A stretch of DNA of 64,000 bases from assembly GCA_946902875.1 (NCBI GenBank), contig OX336338.1, positions 5,137,971-5,201,970 of the forward strand. The letters run 5' to 3'. This DNA comes from Nematopogon swammerdamellus (Eukaryota; Arthropoda; Insecta; Lepidoptera; Adelidae). Numbering within the stretch: the stretch's first letter is position 1; each line of letters opens with the position of its first letter. The position numbers and the translations under genes were made by a program. The notes beneath the pieces were generated by a model. The model searched no databases. It was not told the origin of the DNA and worked only from the letters and a program-made list of their open reading frames with translations. Below, one piece after another: positions 1 to 11,925 of the stretch.

Positions 1-59
1 GACAGTTTCTGTTATGCTTCTATGTCTCTTGTATTTTGTCATATAATCGAAATACTCAC

Positions 60-305
60 TTCTGTTCATGCAAGCCTGGTACATAGTCTTCGCCAAGATG
101 AAGGGCTTTGGTTCCGTCAGCAGAATGGGCTCGTCCAGAAGCGATCTGATCTGCTCCTGCAGTTCGTCCGTGATGATCGAGAAAGTGTTGACTGAAGTCT
201 TGTCGTCTGGTATCCTGGTGTCCTTCACGAAGGAGCCGCAGGCAAAGTCGTAGAAGTCATCGCATGGGTCCACTTTCTCATTGATGTTGGAGAGGAGATT
301 CGAAG
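60..305 (-). CDS. M13 metallopeptidase (neprilysin-like), internal exon, start of ectodomain
   Basis: This exon encodes 81 full codons and two split ones. The frame contains the M13 hallmark PCDDFYDFACG, followed by IPDDKTSVNTFSI and DELQEQIRSLL, as in neprilysins and endothelin-converting enzymes. The family are type II membrane zinc endopeptidases that cleave small peptides outside the cell. The minus-strand acceptor CCACAG ends at 306 and the donor GTGAGT begins at 59. The exon starts with two bases of a codon, which fit the single G at the end of the exon at 1260-1373 and give alanine. The catalytic HEXXH and GENIAD motifs lie further 3', beyond the left edge, so activity cannot be judged here. 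The family assignment is firm; which paralogue is not. Confidence 0.93.
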
Positions 306-845
306 CTGTGGGTCAAACCAATCAGCATCTTAAAATGTCGTAACAACTGGACCAATATACAAAAAAAATACTTGCCATTGAGACTAATAAAATAAAATGG
401 CGTGATAAATTTGCTACTTCGCCACAATCAACCGAATTCATGAATACAAATAGAAATAGGCAAGGGGTGATCCTCCCAATCAATTATACTCAATCAACTA
501 TTCAGTCTATAGATGTTTGAAAACAAGATAATGAGTGGTAGAGAAATCACAATTATATTACCTAAATGTTTACCTGCGCTATGATATGACATTGATTAAA
601 GCAATCTGTCATCTTGGTTATCTATGTACCTCAATGAACTTCGTTTTAAGATGTTTTTAAACAAAATAAACTTAAAATTTTATTTTGATATTTCTTGTTT
701 AAAAACAATTTGGAATACATTTAATGTCACTTCGAGTACTTTTTTGAAGGGCCACAATTGGCGCCCTTACTCCCATACGCGGATGGCTAACGATACGCCC
801 ATCTACGCTCATCGTAGAAACTCAACGGAAAAAGACACCCATAAA
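306..845. other. Intron between the two M13 ectodomain exons, left part
   Basis: This is AT-rich intronic DNA between the exon at 60-305 and the SINE at 846. I see no gene or recognisable element in it. Confidence 0.6.
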
Positions 846-1230
846 TTTTTTTTTTATGGAAACTGACACGGTTGTCTCCGTCACCTTCAACATCCGTGAT
901 GTCAGCCCATAACACCGTGTGAACTAGGTGCCACGTCAGAGCTTCCCTTCGAGCGTGCCGGCTACACTGAACTGGACGGAAAACACAAACTATTTACATA
1001 GCCGTTTCGACCGACACGTTTAATACAGTGCGGTGGTACCAACCCGGGCGGGTTGAACCCTACCACCGCGTAAGGTAGGAAGGGAAGGGACCTACAGCTT
1101 TACGTGGAATCCTCTGGTCACCCTCCAACGGTCGAGCGGTCACCCATCCAAGTACTGACCGCGCCCAGCGTTGCTTAACAATCAATAGCAACGGTCGACT
1201 GTCTGCACCACTGAGCTATCGAGGCTGGCA
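846..1230 (-). repeat. SINE family A (tRNA-like head with embedded 5S rRNA segment), full-length copy
   Basis: Read on the minus strand, the element starts with a tRNA-like A box (TAGCTCAGTGG near 1218). A segment at 1136-1180 is nearly identical to the internal control region of animal 5S rRNA (GGTCAGTACTTGGATGGGTG). A shared central body follows, then an A-rich tail at 847-855. Its head begins only about 30 bp inside the intron after the donor of exon 1260-1373, and it lies in the same orientation as the gene. At least seven other copies occur in the window. Confidence 0.85.
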
Positions 1231-1259
1231 GAATGCAGAAAATAAATGTATTTTTTTAC

Positions 1260-1373
1260 CTGTGTGCACGCATCCCGGGGTATAGCAGATATCGTTGGCG
1301 GCCTTCTCGCCATTTGGTCGCGTAACCACTGCCGGATGGTTGTTTGTGAGCTGCTGAGGGCACGATGGCGCAT
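1260..1373 (-). CDS. M13 metallopeptidase (neprilysin-like), internal exon with first conserved cysteine pair
   Basis: The exon is 114 nt, in phase 1 at both ends. It follows acceptor CAACAG (1379-1374) and ends at donor GTAAAA (from 1259). The frame reads a polar stalk and then DICYTPGCVHT. The C-x4-C pattern sits where M13 enzymes have their first conserved cysteines, just after the membrane anchor (compare the ICKSSDC region of human neprilysin). Joining it to the exon at 60-305 gives CVHTASNLLSNI, the normal family spacing to PCDDFY. Joining it to the upstream exon 11438-11571 creates an aspartate codon across the splice. The fit in frame on both sides makes this exon convincing despite its length. 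Confidence 0.9.
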
Positions 1374-2423
1374 CTGTTGACAAACGCACACTCTCAACCA
1401 CATATGGCCTCATACATACAATACATTTCACCTGTAGATAGCTCACTCTCGCAAAGCTATATTGACAAAACCAACGACACCGGACAAATGTATGGTGCTC
1501 CATCTTGACTGAGACACACGATGTAGCTTGCAAATTCGAGAATATTACAATAAATATTAGTGGTATACATATGAGGTATCATAATAATGTTATGGGGGCA
1601 CGTAGCAAATTAGGCACTGAAACAATGGCATAATTGTATATAGTTTTGAACAAACCATTCCCAACATTTTATAAAAATTATAAGTTTAAATTTAATGTTA
1701 TAAAATTATGCGCGAGCGACCGAAATTACGCATCAGCTTTAAATTATGCAACGAAATGTATCTTGATACATAATATATTGTGGATGGTGGTATTATGTAA
1801 CATTTAGCATTCACGGTAGGATAAACATTTTTGACTAGAGCTCTAGAACTCATCTCTCTCATGGGACGTGATTACGTGATGAAGTATCACATTTCTCTCG
1901 TAAAGTTAAAAAACATCTGAAGTTCATACGAAACGCGTTGCGAAGTACTTACTCACTCTATTCTAAACTAAGGTCGGATCATTGGCGGCTTGTTGGACGT
2001 CGTGAACTTGGTGGTTTTCAGTGCTTCAGGCTAGCAGAAAATACTGGGCGTATAAACACGTGCCGTGGGCCTTTCACCAGGGGATAACTCAGGTCATTCG
2101 AATTGCATTTCTCTCTCAGAAGAAAATTGTTTCATAGAAAAGTAAAAATTACACAATTATACTATTTTTAAGTTGTCATAAAATATTAAAATTAACACAA
2201 CTAATATTTGGAGAAAATTTCTCGTTGGGTTTATAAATAATATAAAAATAATATGTTTTCGTCTCCCCAGAGGTTTGTGATAGAACTGTTGGACGTTCTA
2301 CGGTACGTTTTTACACACACTACTGTACAGTTATCATAGAATCTATAAAGGTATGCAGAACAGGGACAACGGATCTGAATGATCGACTAAAGCTTTGGAG
2401 CTGCATATGTTAGGTACTCTTAT
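1374..2423. other. Intronic stretch, nothing recognised
   Basis: This is the 3' end of the roughly 10-kb intron between the anchor exon and the stalk exon. It is AT-rich and I see no coding or repeat signature. Confidence 0.5.
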
Positions 2424-2494
2424 GTAATTTTCAAAGAGTTTGTATTACGTCGCTGCCCAGCGACGAGACGTAATACAAACTCTTTGGTAATTTT
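2424..2494. mobile_element. 55-bp palindromic insertion with exact 8-bp target duplication (hAT-like mini-MITE)
   Basis: A 55-bp unit (2432-2486) has perfect 20-bp inverted ends (CAAAGAGTTTGTATTACGTC and its complement). It is bounded on both sides by the same 8 bp, GTAATTTT (2424-2431 and 2487-2494). Eight-bp duplications are typical of hAT-superfamily transposition. The 15-nt centre can also pair (GTCGCT with AGCGAC). No coding capacity is possible. Confidence 0.7.
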
Positions 2495-3359
2495 GTTCGT
2501 AACCGAAAATTATCCTTACTGTCAAAATTGTCAAAATGTCAAATCATCGAAGGTCATTAATTTGATTCAAAATTAGAATCCAACCAAGTATTGCGGAAGC
2601 CCTGTTCTTTTGCAAGATTAACAACACATAAGTTGAAGGTAGAATGACTGACTGCAAGAAGTTGCGTTCAAGCACAACAGCGCTCGTACTTACTTCCGCA
2701 ACTCGCGCGCATCCGAACATACTAATAACCGAGGAAAACACATCGTAACCTCGATGTACTCGTGTATCTACTGCATAACTATACGAATGTGTACCCCGCT
2801 AATCGAAACATAATAATTTATAAAACATATCCGGAGAGCGACATCTACCTACTAAAGTTACGATACTAACCTACGATTATTTTATATTTTTTAGGTTAGT
2901 TTTAATTTTAGGTTAATTTTAGTTTTTAACTTAGTTATATTTTATATTAGTTTAGCTTAGATAATTAGTTTAATTTTTATTGTATCTTAATTTTTTGGTT
3001 GTTTAATAAATAGCGATATTACCTACGATTTTGTAAATACCTAAGTAACACACATAGCAAAAAAAAAAATTATTAGTACCGCAATAATTTACTTAAAAAT
3101 ATAATACATAAGTATAAAATATTGTCCAGACACTTTATGAAATTCAAAAAATGTGATATCCGCAGATTAAGTGTGAGATAGGTTCAAAAAATCAGTATCC
3201 CATGGCCCATGGTCTTAAATCTATTAGATTCAGCAACTCGTTGAGATCATTTCTATTCTATTTCTACATTATATTCATTCCCGTCCTATCTCCGCATGAC
3301 TCGTCACAGAGAGACTCAGCACCATAGACATTATTTCTCTATGCTCAGCACCCTTTGTT
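2495..3359. other. AT-rich intronic stretch
   Basis: The segment at 2880-3060 is a low-complexity run of TTTTAGGTTA-type words ending in an A-run, reminiscent of a LINE 3' tail. No gene is seen. Confidence 0.4.
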
Positions 3360-3653
3360 GACATTGGGCTTTTGAGAACCCATCGGTTCTCTAAATCGTT
3401 TCTTTGTCGCACCGCTGCTGGAGTGTGGAACTGTCTTCCGGCGAGTGTATTTCCTGAATCTTTTAACCTGGGTGTCTTCAAGCGTCGTCGTATTAACGGG
3501 CTAGACAGCCTAGCAACAGTCCGCAAATCTGCTGGCATGGCACGGCACCTAACTGAGCGTGGTTTCGCGAGGAGAGGTGATTTTGCCTCTGTCGACTGCA
3601 CCATTGGTCTTTCAACACAGGCACCCATGCTGGTTTACATAAAAAAAAAATAG
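3360..3653 (+). pseudogene. LINE reverse transcriptase C-terminal remnant (jockey/CR1-like)
   Basis: The plus-strand frame reads SFLCRTAAGVWNCLPASVFP, then NLGVFKRR. This is the familiar C-terminal end of ORF2 in jockey- and CR1-like non-LTR retrotransposons. It ends in an A-run before 3652. Upstream reverse transcriptase motifs are absent, so this is a 5'-truncated dead copy. A related piece lies at 46935-47110. Confidence 0.7.
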
Positions 3654-3864
3654 TTTTCGTACTTATTTATGAACCATCACGCTCTCTGCTTAGGGTACTG
3701 ACTGAGTAGTCTGATCTGTGGTGAGAAAAGACCAAGATTAGTATAGATCATGTCGACATATAAATTACTCTAGATCTAGACTCTCTATAGGATAGACCTA
3801 TTTAGTCATCTCGCTGACCGGGCGGGGCGAGACCTACTGCGCTGCGCAGAGAAAAGCCCTTTCG

Positions 3865-4195
3865 ATAAAGGTTATTCTATCTATTGTATTGTTTATTGAT
3901 CATTCATATGGCAGTTAGACTGCACTCGAACTTGTCACTATTTGTTCTATCCGGTTCTATCACATCCACGAAGAATAATCGACAAGAAACTTTGCAGGGT
4001 ATTTTTTTATACATATTTTTACAAGTATTTAGTGACCACTATCCACATAAAAACACCGCCCATAGTCTATCGAAAACACAGCTTGAGAGCAAGATTAACA
4101 ATTTTGCTGAGAGCTCTGACTATATAGACTTATTAATTAAGTGAATCAGGTGTAAAGAGCCTTTGTCAAACTTTGATACGTAATTTGTATCCGTT
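3865..4195 (+). repeat. Dispersed repeat L, copy 1
   Basis: About 300 bp align by eye with 54860-55195 and share blocks such as CTATCCGGTTC, AGCTTGAGAGCAAGAT and AAGAGCCTTTGTCAAAC. A shorter relative is at 51085-51175. It probably derives from a retroelement 3' end. No open frame is conserved between the copies. Confidence 0.65.
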
Positions 4196-4805
4196 ACATT
4201 ATGTCGCTTAATACGATTAAAGCAGGGTGGGGTCCTGCACTCGCCAACTATTGCTTGCAGTTTCAGGGCCTGTTACAATCTAACTTTGTAGTTCTAGTGA
4301 GTAGTTTGATCAAAATCAACACAATTTCAGCGTGGGATGGTATGGACATCGCAGAGTAGTAACACAATTAAATCGCTCGGATGGACGGCGGCGTAGTTGC
4401 AGTCCATGTTACTTATATCATTATGTTGTGCACAGTGGCGTAATTGGCTAACTAATATGGTTCGGAACTTTTTACTCATGTCTTACAGCAGGCTATGATT
4501 AAATTTAAAGTTGACTGAAATCTCTAATGGATTGGTGACCACAGGCCACAGGTTCCCGTTAGTACGAGAGGAGTAAATTGCGGCCCGACCTGACAACCAA
4601 CTGTGGAGCGAACGCACCGCACTCAGTAACGCACACATGATCTCGAACCCATTGATTTCGTTAAGAGGGGTAGCACATACGTACAACTTTTTACGTGCCT
4701 ACCTACCGTTTTCGTAATATCAAGTAATTTTCTTATCGAACTATTTGGCAAATAGTCGAGTTGAACCAAGTCTAATTCTTTACGCTAACTTACAACCAAC
4801 GAAAA
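4196..4805. other. Intronic stretch, nothing recognised
   Basis: This is unremarkable AT-rich sequence. A 67-codon minus-strand frame at 4483-4686 shows no recognisable motif and is not supported as an exon. Confidence 0.4.
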
Positions 4806-5195
4806 ATATGTTTTTGTTTTATGGAAACTGACACGGTTGGCTACAACACCTACAACATCCCTCGCAACATCCGTGATGTCAGCCCATATTACCGGGTGAA
4901 CTAGGTGCCATGTCAGTGCTTCCCTTCATTTCATGTCGACTACACTGAACTGGACGGAAAACACGAACTATTTACATAGCCGTTTCGACCGACGTTTCAT
5001 TCAATGCGATGTCACCAACACGGGCCGGTTAAACCCTACCACCTAGTAAGGTATGAGTAATAATAAGGGAAGGAACCTACAGTTTTACGTGGATTCCGAA
5101 ACACAGTAAGCCCGCAACGGACGAACGGTCACCCATCCAAGTTTTAACCGCCCCCAGGTGTGCTTATGATCACAAACATGATAGCAATGCCATAA
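4806..5195 (-). repeat. SINE family A, copy with decayed head
   Basis: The tail and central body match the copy at 846-1230. The 5S-like part (around 5127-5170) is diverged and the A-box end is poorly preserved. Confidence 0.75.
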
Positions 5196-6199
5196 CAGTA
5201 TTTTAACAAACGAAACTAACAATACCTACCTAATGATGTTTTCTGTCAAAACCTGCACCATTTATCTAGTTTGAGAACACGGCTCAGTCATGTGAAACCA
5301 AATAGAACTATAACAAACTAAGCTTGGCGCTGAGCCGAGTGTTCGTGCTTTGCTAAATGGAGATGTAGGTTAATTTTATAAGGTTCCACCGTGCGTGTAC
5401 AAAGAGGATTTATAGGAGGTTGCAACAGAGCGGCGCGCAACGTTCACCCTTCACCAAACACACACAATGGAGCTGCGAATGGCTTTCTGCAATATCTAGT
5501 ACTTCCTTCTCACGAGTTACCTGTTTGTCGGTCAGCGGCCGAAGTGCACTGGCTCCTTGTCGTCTGTTCAACTAAACAGTCTGTAACCTTGGAGTCTAGT
5601 ATAAAACGTTTCGATTTGTGATAATAAAGTCGCCATGATGGCCATAAGGGCAACACTCAAAAATATTTACATTGTACATTTACGATGTACATAACACTTC
5701 CAAGCTCAACTGCTCAACTTAATCCATGGTTTAACCCTGCTCTATTAATTAATTAAAATCTCAATTATTTTGGAGTTCGAATTTCAAAAAGGTTAGAAAC
5801 TGTTTTCACTCGGTATTAGGGACACATACATAATTAATGTCTAGACTTAAGAGATGCACGTGAGGGACATTTATGTCCTCATACGTGGTATGAACGCTCG
5901 TACTCGTAAGTGGAATAATTATATCGTCACGCAGTTATCTAAACAGGACTAACTCGTTCTCTCTACATAATATGTATCATCATTACCAAATGGCACGTGC
6001 AGGAAGATGAATATTCCTCTTTACCTACTTATTGCTATTATATTAATGACGACGGAATCCATATCGACTTCAAGTGTTTAAGTAAGACGCGTGCCGTTAG
6101 AAAACTTCAGAAGCTGCAACAGTGAGAAGATATATAATTTTCCTGTTTGTTTTTAATTTCATGTGAAAGATATATTGACAAATAGTGCATTGCGAGAGC
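5196..6199. other. Intronic stretch, nothing recognised
   Basis: The sequence is mixed. A 76-codon plus-strand frame at 5391-5621 has no family signature. Confidence 0.4.
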
Positions 6200-6227
6200 G
6201 CTGTGGTCTGAAAGAATATATAGTGAC

Positions 6228-6535
6228 TAGGATTGCAGAAGCAATGCTTCGATGGTTCAGTCATGTTGAAAGAATGGATGATAGGAGACTTACGAAATAA
6301 GTTTATGGAGCGAATGTGAGTGGAAGAGTCAGGAAGACGCACGTACCTGGACCAGATCGGGCATGTGCTCAAAAAGGGTAAATTGAGTAGTACCCGTAAC
6401 GAACGAGCGTGTATGATGAACATTATGAGAGTGGAGAGGCGGCAGAGGTGTGTCAGGATCGCGGCACATGGAGATCCGTTATCTCTGTCTACTCCACTGG
6501 GTAACAGGCGTGACGCTATGCATGTATGTATGTAC
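6228..6535 (+). pseudogene. RTE-like LINE ORF C-terminal remnant
   Basis: One frame reads AEAMLRWFSHVERMDDRRLTK, split here as AEAMLRWFSHVERM and DDRRLTK, followed by a stop. After a frameshift comes GRRTYLDQIGHVLKKGKL, and then a third frame with EVCQDRGTWRS. The order RW-x-HVERM, GR-x-RR-x-Y-x-D, and DR-x-x-WRS is the C-terminal domain of RTE-type non-LTR elements. The stop and two frameshifts mark it as dead. Confidence 0.75.
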
Positions 6536-6545
6536 TTTCATCGTC

Positions 6546-9500
6546 CGTCTAGCCTGGTATTTTGGAATGAAGCCATTTATACATTAGAAATTTGTCAAGG
6601 AACAGAATCATAATACTGATTGCCACTCGCAAGCAAAGATAATTAGGAAAATGTATGCATTAGCAAATTGAAAGAGATTATTCTTTCTCACGAAATAGAT
6701 TGGTCACTATAATAACTATGACGCTACTAATACTAAGTAAGTGGGTACTAACTAACAATTCAATGACTAATGACTATAGTGCTAACACTTGATTTATCAG
6801 AGGACTGATAATAATGAGACAATGTGACATTGTCAAACCGTGCAAGAAATGAACGTTTCGTAGTACCTGAGCGTATTAAATACGAACGAGGAAACGAATT
6901 AATCTATATATCTGACTTCCTATTGTATTTAATACATCACGCATGTGGGTTTAGTTCCTTCATTTATATGTTACGTATGAGTGAGTAAGTTGTAGTAAAG
7001 CGATAAATTGGCATAACATGCTCGCAGAAATACGTCGTAGAAATAAAGAAAGCAAGAATCTCTTGGACGGAGTCCAAACAACGGATGCTGAACCTAGCAA
7101 AACCTTGCGAATAATGTTTACGAGAATATAATATTACATGCAGATGCATCGTAAAGTGAAACGTTCTTTAAGTTAAGTATGGCTAACGTGTGTATGCGAG
7201 GTATAATTATTCTAAGGGTTGTTATTACAACTTTTACTTAGAGTATTTCATCCGATATTGCATCTCCCATTTAGGCTTAAGAATGACGTTTTGGCACAAA
7301 TATCGTATGGGGAATCTGTCGAATAACTAGCACTAAGTGGAAGTTGTGATACCGATCCTAAGTATATTATTTAAAAATAAAATTCCTTTTAATTCGCAGG
7401 TTAGATGTAAATTCAACAAAATTCAAGCTCTTTTAGCGTACACTACACGTACCGTACCTACGTATTATCGTATTATGTACTTTGCCGACAATTTATATGT
7501 ACTTACATAATTTTGAATAGAAGGATAATAAAGTATATTCCCAGTAGAAAACAATTATTATAAATCTTATTTTACATCTTCTACACGGCCTAGGTTTAGG
7601 CATAAGCCCACAATGTTGCAGAATGTGGGCAGGATGCCGATGAAGAAAATAATAATATGACGACTGACCACCACGTTGCGCCAAGAAATTGACTTTGAAA
7701 TGTTCTCTAGTTCCTGTCGCTAGTGTAGTGACTGTACAATGTTTGTGATGTAATTTCGCCTGTGTTAGTATATTCGTCACCGCAAGGCGGCTACGAAGAC
7801 GACGCTACCGTTGTACAGATAAAACAGTAATAATTCCATACAAACACTCGGAAAGCAAATCACACAAAGACATTCGCCAGGTCACGGATTCTCACTTCAG
7901 TATTTCACAGTGAATCCCCGCAAGCGGTGCGTCTGTCTCTGTGAGCCGATTTCCAGGCTTTTTCCTGAAGTTGATTTTCTGCACACTATCTACTGTAGCA
8001 GTGTCCGCCTAGGGCCTAATGTTTATTGATTGTGTTCACGACCACATGTCAATGAAATCGGAACACTTACATTGAAGCGACCTGCGGTGCCGGAGTTTTT
8101 CGAACACAGAACAAAGGAATTCGAATTTTAAATCAAGGTCGAAGAGTCTCGGCCGAAGTGATTCGATATGTAGGTACTGTTTCAGTATTTTATAGCAACA
8201 TAAATCTCTTAAATCTAATTAATTTAAAGGTTTAGACGTGCATTTTGCTATTACAAAACAGATCGGCCCTTACTTTAAAATGAAGTTCGAAAAGTTTTCT
8301 TTATTCAATAAAATATAAAAAACATTAATTCAAATAACTAAACAGCTTAAAACTACCTAACAAATATTAATATAACTATTAAAAAGCGGCATTTTCAAAA
8401 GTTCCCAAAACACTTGCGCTATTACCCTGCTGGATGGAAAGGCTTACACCCTTTAAATAAAGTAGGCCCTAGCTCGATAAAGAAGATAGAAACGTCCTAA
8501 TAAATCCTTAAATTTCCGAGTGATTTAGAAAACAAAGATTCCACATTCTGGTATTAGGTATATCCTCGAGCCTGTCAGTTCACGCAATATCTACCTGTCT
8601 TTGTTATTAATCTCTTGAAGCATGACATTTATTTCTGTTCTGTCACACTCTTACATTTGAGTAAAAGTAAAAGTAGATGTCTGAGAAGCCACGCTTACCA
8701 CGACTTACCCGAATCCACTACCCCAAAATACCCCATCTTAAATGTTCAATAATCGAAGGACACAGCTTCGTGGTGAAATAAAGAAAACAAAACAGCTGGC
8801 AAAAGCGATAGCTATGAGGACAGAACCGCGTCGTCGGGGCGTTTGCTAACATTTTCGATAGTGCACTTATTGCGTTACCTATGACATGACCGAGCTCTCG
8901 AAAGTCGATCAGAATTTCTCGAGTCGACACAAAAGGCGGCTCGTTGTGAACGTGACTAATTTACACAACGCGCTGGGACGGCCGGCCATTGGCCAGCACG
9001 TACCGTTTAGAAAAGGGTATTTATTGAATTGCCACGTACTCGCAGATATGGCAACAACATCAAACTTCAGATTGAACACATATAGGTACGTAACATGCAA
9101 GGCAGTTTCATATCGATCTCTGCCTATCCAAACAAAGCACGAACGGGTAGCACCTAGTTATCGTCAAGAAGCCAACCGAACAAAATCAAGAAAGAAACCA
9201 TCGATGTCATATTATGGAAATGCTTATCTACATTTTCCGTCTAGTTCAGTAAAATTATTGAGTAAATTTGAGTTATCATGATTAGTGGTCTCGGTTTCTC
9301 CAGGGCCTCGCCTTGGTGATGGACCGCAAGCGCCCCAGTCCAAAACGTTGCCAGCTAAAAAGACTGCGACGACTAACCAACCATGGTAAAGAAAATTTTA
9401 AAAGTAATGTAAACATCCATGGTAGACTAAAACTGTTCACTAAAAGGAGCAACCTTCCGACCTCGGCACCTCGGCAATGACCTGGCAACATAGATATTGG

Positions 9501-10960
9501 TCAACTTCAAGCATTACAGTTAAAACAAAAACGAACGAAAGATCCTCGAATATCAAGTTATTGTTGCCAGTTAGCCTCATGAAACTTCACACAGAAAGCA
9601 ATCTCGTTCGTGACGTCCAGTCAGATTTACGCCATTACAATGTATTGTATCCATCGACAACACAGTTTACGATGCAGGCGACAAGACACTAGTCTTGTGC
9701 GAGATGAACGTTGTCGGTCGATCACTGTTACCTCAAAATTGAAGTTAACAGGCCCATCATGAGTTTTTGCGCTTTGATCATCCTTCACATAAATGGTGTA
9801 TGGAAAAAAATTTACCGCTCCTCTAGCGTACGATGTAATAAACAAAAAGGTTTCCATAAGTACTTTACGTGACCCATGATTGAACTCATTGTAGAAGTGC
9901 TGGTTTTACAATTAAGAATAAATAAACAATACGAAATACTACCATGAAAAGTGATATATGTTGTGATTTTGAGAATTTAAAATGTAGGTAATTAATATAG
10001 GTATTGATCGCGTCCATTAGACAAATTAAATGCAAGATAACGCAATAATAACAAAAAATCGCATGCCGCAATAGATATAAAATTATGGCGTTACGCTAGC
10101 AAAGACATACAATCTAAATTGAACACTTTCACTATGTTCACTATTGCTGCTCTTTGTGCAATGAAATGCATAAATCAAGCGTCTGCGTCATTTCGTGACT
10201 GTGAATGTACTAACATATTTAAATTCGCTCATGTTTAAAATTACCATATTATAGTGTATATATAAGAATCTATCGTCCAGTTTTCTTACTTCCTTAATTT
10301 TAGAAGAAAAAATAGACGGGCCGGTTATATCCGCCGCCCAGGTCAACTTAGTCTCTAGTTCTACAGAAACTGATCTCCCTATTGCTCACAGGCTGCCTAA
10401 AAGTTGTTCGATGAACAACACTAGCAGCAGCTTCATTCAACCAGTTCGTGTATTTAGCCAGGAAACTATGCCATTTTAGCTTTAGTTCACGACCTCCACC
10501 AGCATTACCTTAATCTACGAATACAGATATATTATGCAAGCATCGTAATCCAATCTGAAAGTAATGGAGGAAATATTTCAGCCATTTTAGATAATGGCAA
10601 GCTTTTGTTGGATATAGTTATTAGGTTTAGAATTCGAAACAGCTACTTCCAGATTACGTGACAGATTACAGAACGATTCTGCAATCTGACTGCAGATCAA
10701 ACATTTCGTCGGTGGGCAAATGGCAAGACGCATAACTCTTGATTTTCAATTTAAAGCTGAAAAGGCGATCTTTGGTTTTTTATGTGTTCACTTAACTAGG
10801 TCATCGTTTATCACCTGCAGGGGTCTCACCCTCCACTAGGGTCGAGACAATCTGGATATAAGAGGCGTCGAAGTTGGTAAAAAAATATTTTTTTACAGAA
10901 AAAAACCGTCTCAAAAATATTTGGCTCTAAATTGCGGCTCGCGAGGGGGCGAATTTCCAT
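6546..10960. other. Long intronic stretch with no supported gene
   Basis: This is the central part of the 10-kb M13 intron. The longest open frame (8886-9281, 131 codons) has no recognisable motif and lacks coding-like composition. The segment at 7550-7690 contains a block that may be a retroelement 3' end, but I found no second copy here to confirm that. Confidence 0.45.
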
Positions 10961-10975
10961 TAAATACGCACGCGA

Positions 10976-11068
10976 AGGGGGAAGGGTATTTGGATTAAGG
11001 GAGGGAATGCTGGGAGGGGGAGGGTAAGGGAGGGATGGGGAGGCTGGGAGGGGAAATGGGAAGGGTAA
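10976..11068 (+). other. G-rich tract with many G-runs (potential G-quadruplexes)
   Basis: Within 93 bp there are more than ten runs of three or more G on the plus strand, spaced by one to eight bases. This satisfies the simple four-run G-quadruplex pattern several times over. It lies 370 bp downstream of the membrane-anchor exon, on the strand that is template for the minus-strand gene. Confidence 0.7.
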
Positions 11069-11437
11069 CCCACCGGGATGAGTGGACTATCAGTCAGATG
11101 GAGGCGATGCGTACGTAATGGAAACCTGTCCCGTCGCAAGGTTATATAGTAATTTTTTGCATTTTTCGGTTGGTCGACGCACTAAAAATCTTGAGAAAGG
11201 ATGACCTAGCTAGGTGGCATGAACTGAATGAACAAAGCTTACTTTCCACCGTGTCGCATAATCTACAGATTCTGACCCGCTGATTATCGGGAGTAACTAA
11301 AGCTATTGTTCAAGCAGGTCCCATCTATGGTGCTCGTATGTAACTCTATAAAAATATGTATGTTTCAATCATAGATATCTAAATTACGATTTCATTCAGA
11401 TTTCTGTTGTTTCAACATAACATTGAAGTGTACTAAC

Positions 11438-11571
11438 CAGCAACGGCGCTGCTCCTGAGAATCATGCTGGCGACGAAGGCGGCTAGGAAGGCTGCAGCCA
11501 GAATCGACACTACGGCCGCCACCAGGATCAAGCGTTTCTCCATCGTCGTCCTCTGCGACCAGAAGGATGGT
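11438..11571 (-). CDS. M13 metallopeptidase (neprilysin-like), cytosolic tail and signal-anchor exon
   Basis: The minus-strand exon lies between acceptor TTGCAG (11577-11572) and donor GTTAGT (from 11437). The frame reads PSFWSQRTT and MEKRL, then a hydrophobic run of about 25 residues (LILVAAVVSILAAAF and onward). This is the short basic cytosolic tail and uncleaved signal anchor expected of a type II M13 enzyme. The W-x2-RT-x2-EK pattern before the anchor is typical of neprilysins, so I take the residues before the internal ATG as coding too. The exon then begins with the last base of a codon and needs an upstream exon ending in phase 2, which I did not find. Alternatively the ATG at 11543 is the start. 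The 3' end is phase 1, matching exon 1260-1373. Confidence 0.87.
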
Positions 11572-11674
11572 CTGCAACAATCAATGTTCATCAGCGGAAA
11601 GCAAAGATAATAGCAGATCTGAATTCTTGTTTTGACTCGACTAAGTGTGTTATAGGGAACCTTAAGTAGTTTTT

Positions 11675-11925
11675 ATTTTACGTAATCCGGTATTGGTGGC
11701 TGATTCGGAGGGGCTAAAGCGCATGATCCGACCAGCCAATATCACCTCCGAGAAGGTAGGTGCCATACCGGAGGCTTCCCTGGATTGCTGGCTATACTGG
11801 ACTAGAGGAGAACACAACCGAGGCTGCTATGCGGCCATCTTACATCCAGTACGGTGGTAGCAACCCAGTCGGCTACAATTTGAGCCTACCACGTAGTAAG
11901 GGGCAAGGGAAGGGAAAATCCATGA
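11675..11925 (-). repeat. SINE family C (class II tRNA-headed), headless copy
   Basis: This is a reverse-oriented body and tail of the family seen complete at 22000-22400. It starts at its A-rich tail and GTAATCCGGTAT near 11690 and ends before the tRNA-like head. It lies about 100 bp upstream of the M13 anchor exon. Confidence 0.75.

Noticed and set aside
1136..1180. 5S rRNA gene fragment from an rDNA cluster
   Set aside because: The 5S-like part is always in the same place within the SINE head and never full length.
8886..9281. 131-codon plus-strand open frame
   Set aside because: No family motif, no splice or start context, and an overlapping minus-strand frame. Most likely chance.
11438..11571. 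Overlapping 62-codon minus-strand frame starting with MLQTILLVAEDDDG
   Set aside because: Wrong frame; the frame with PSFW, RTTMEKRL and the membrane anchor fits the M13 family and the splice phases.
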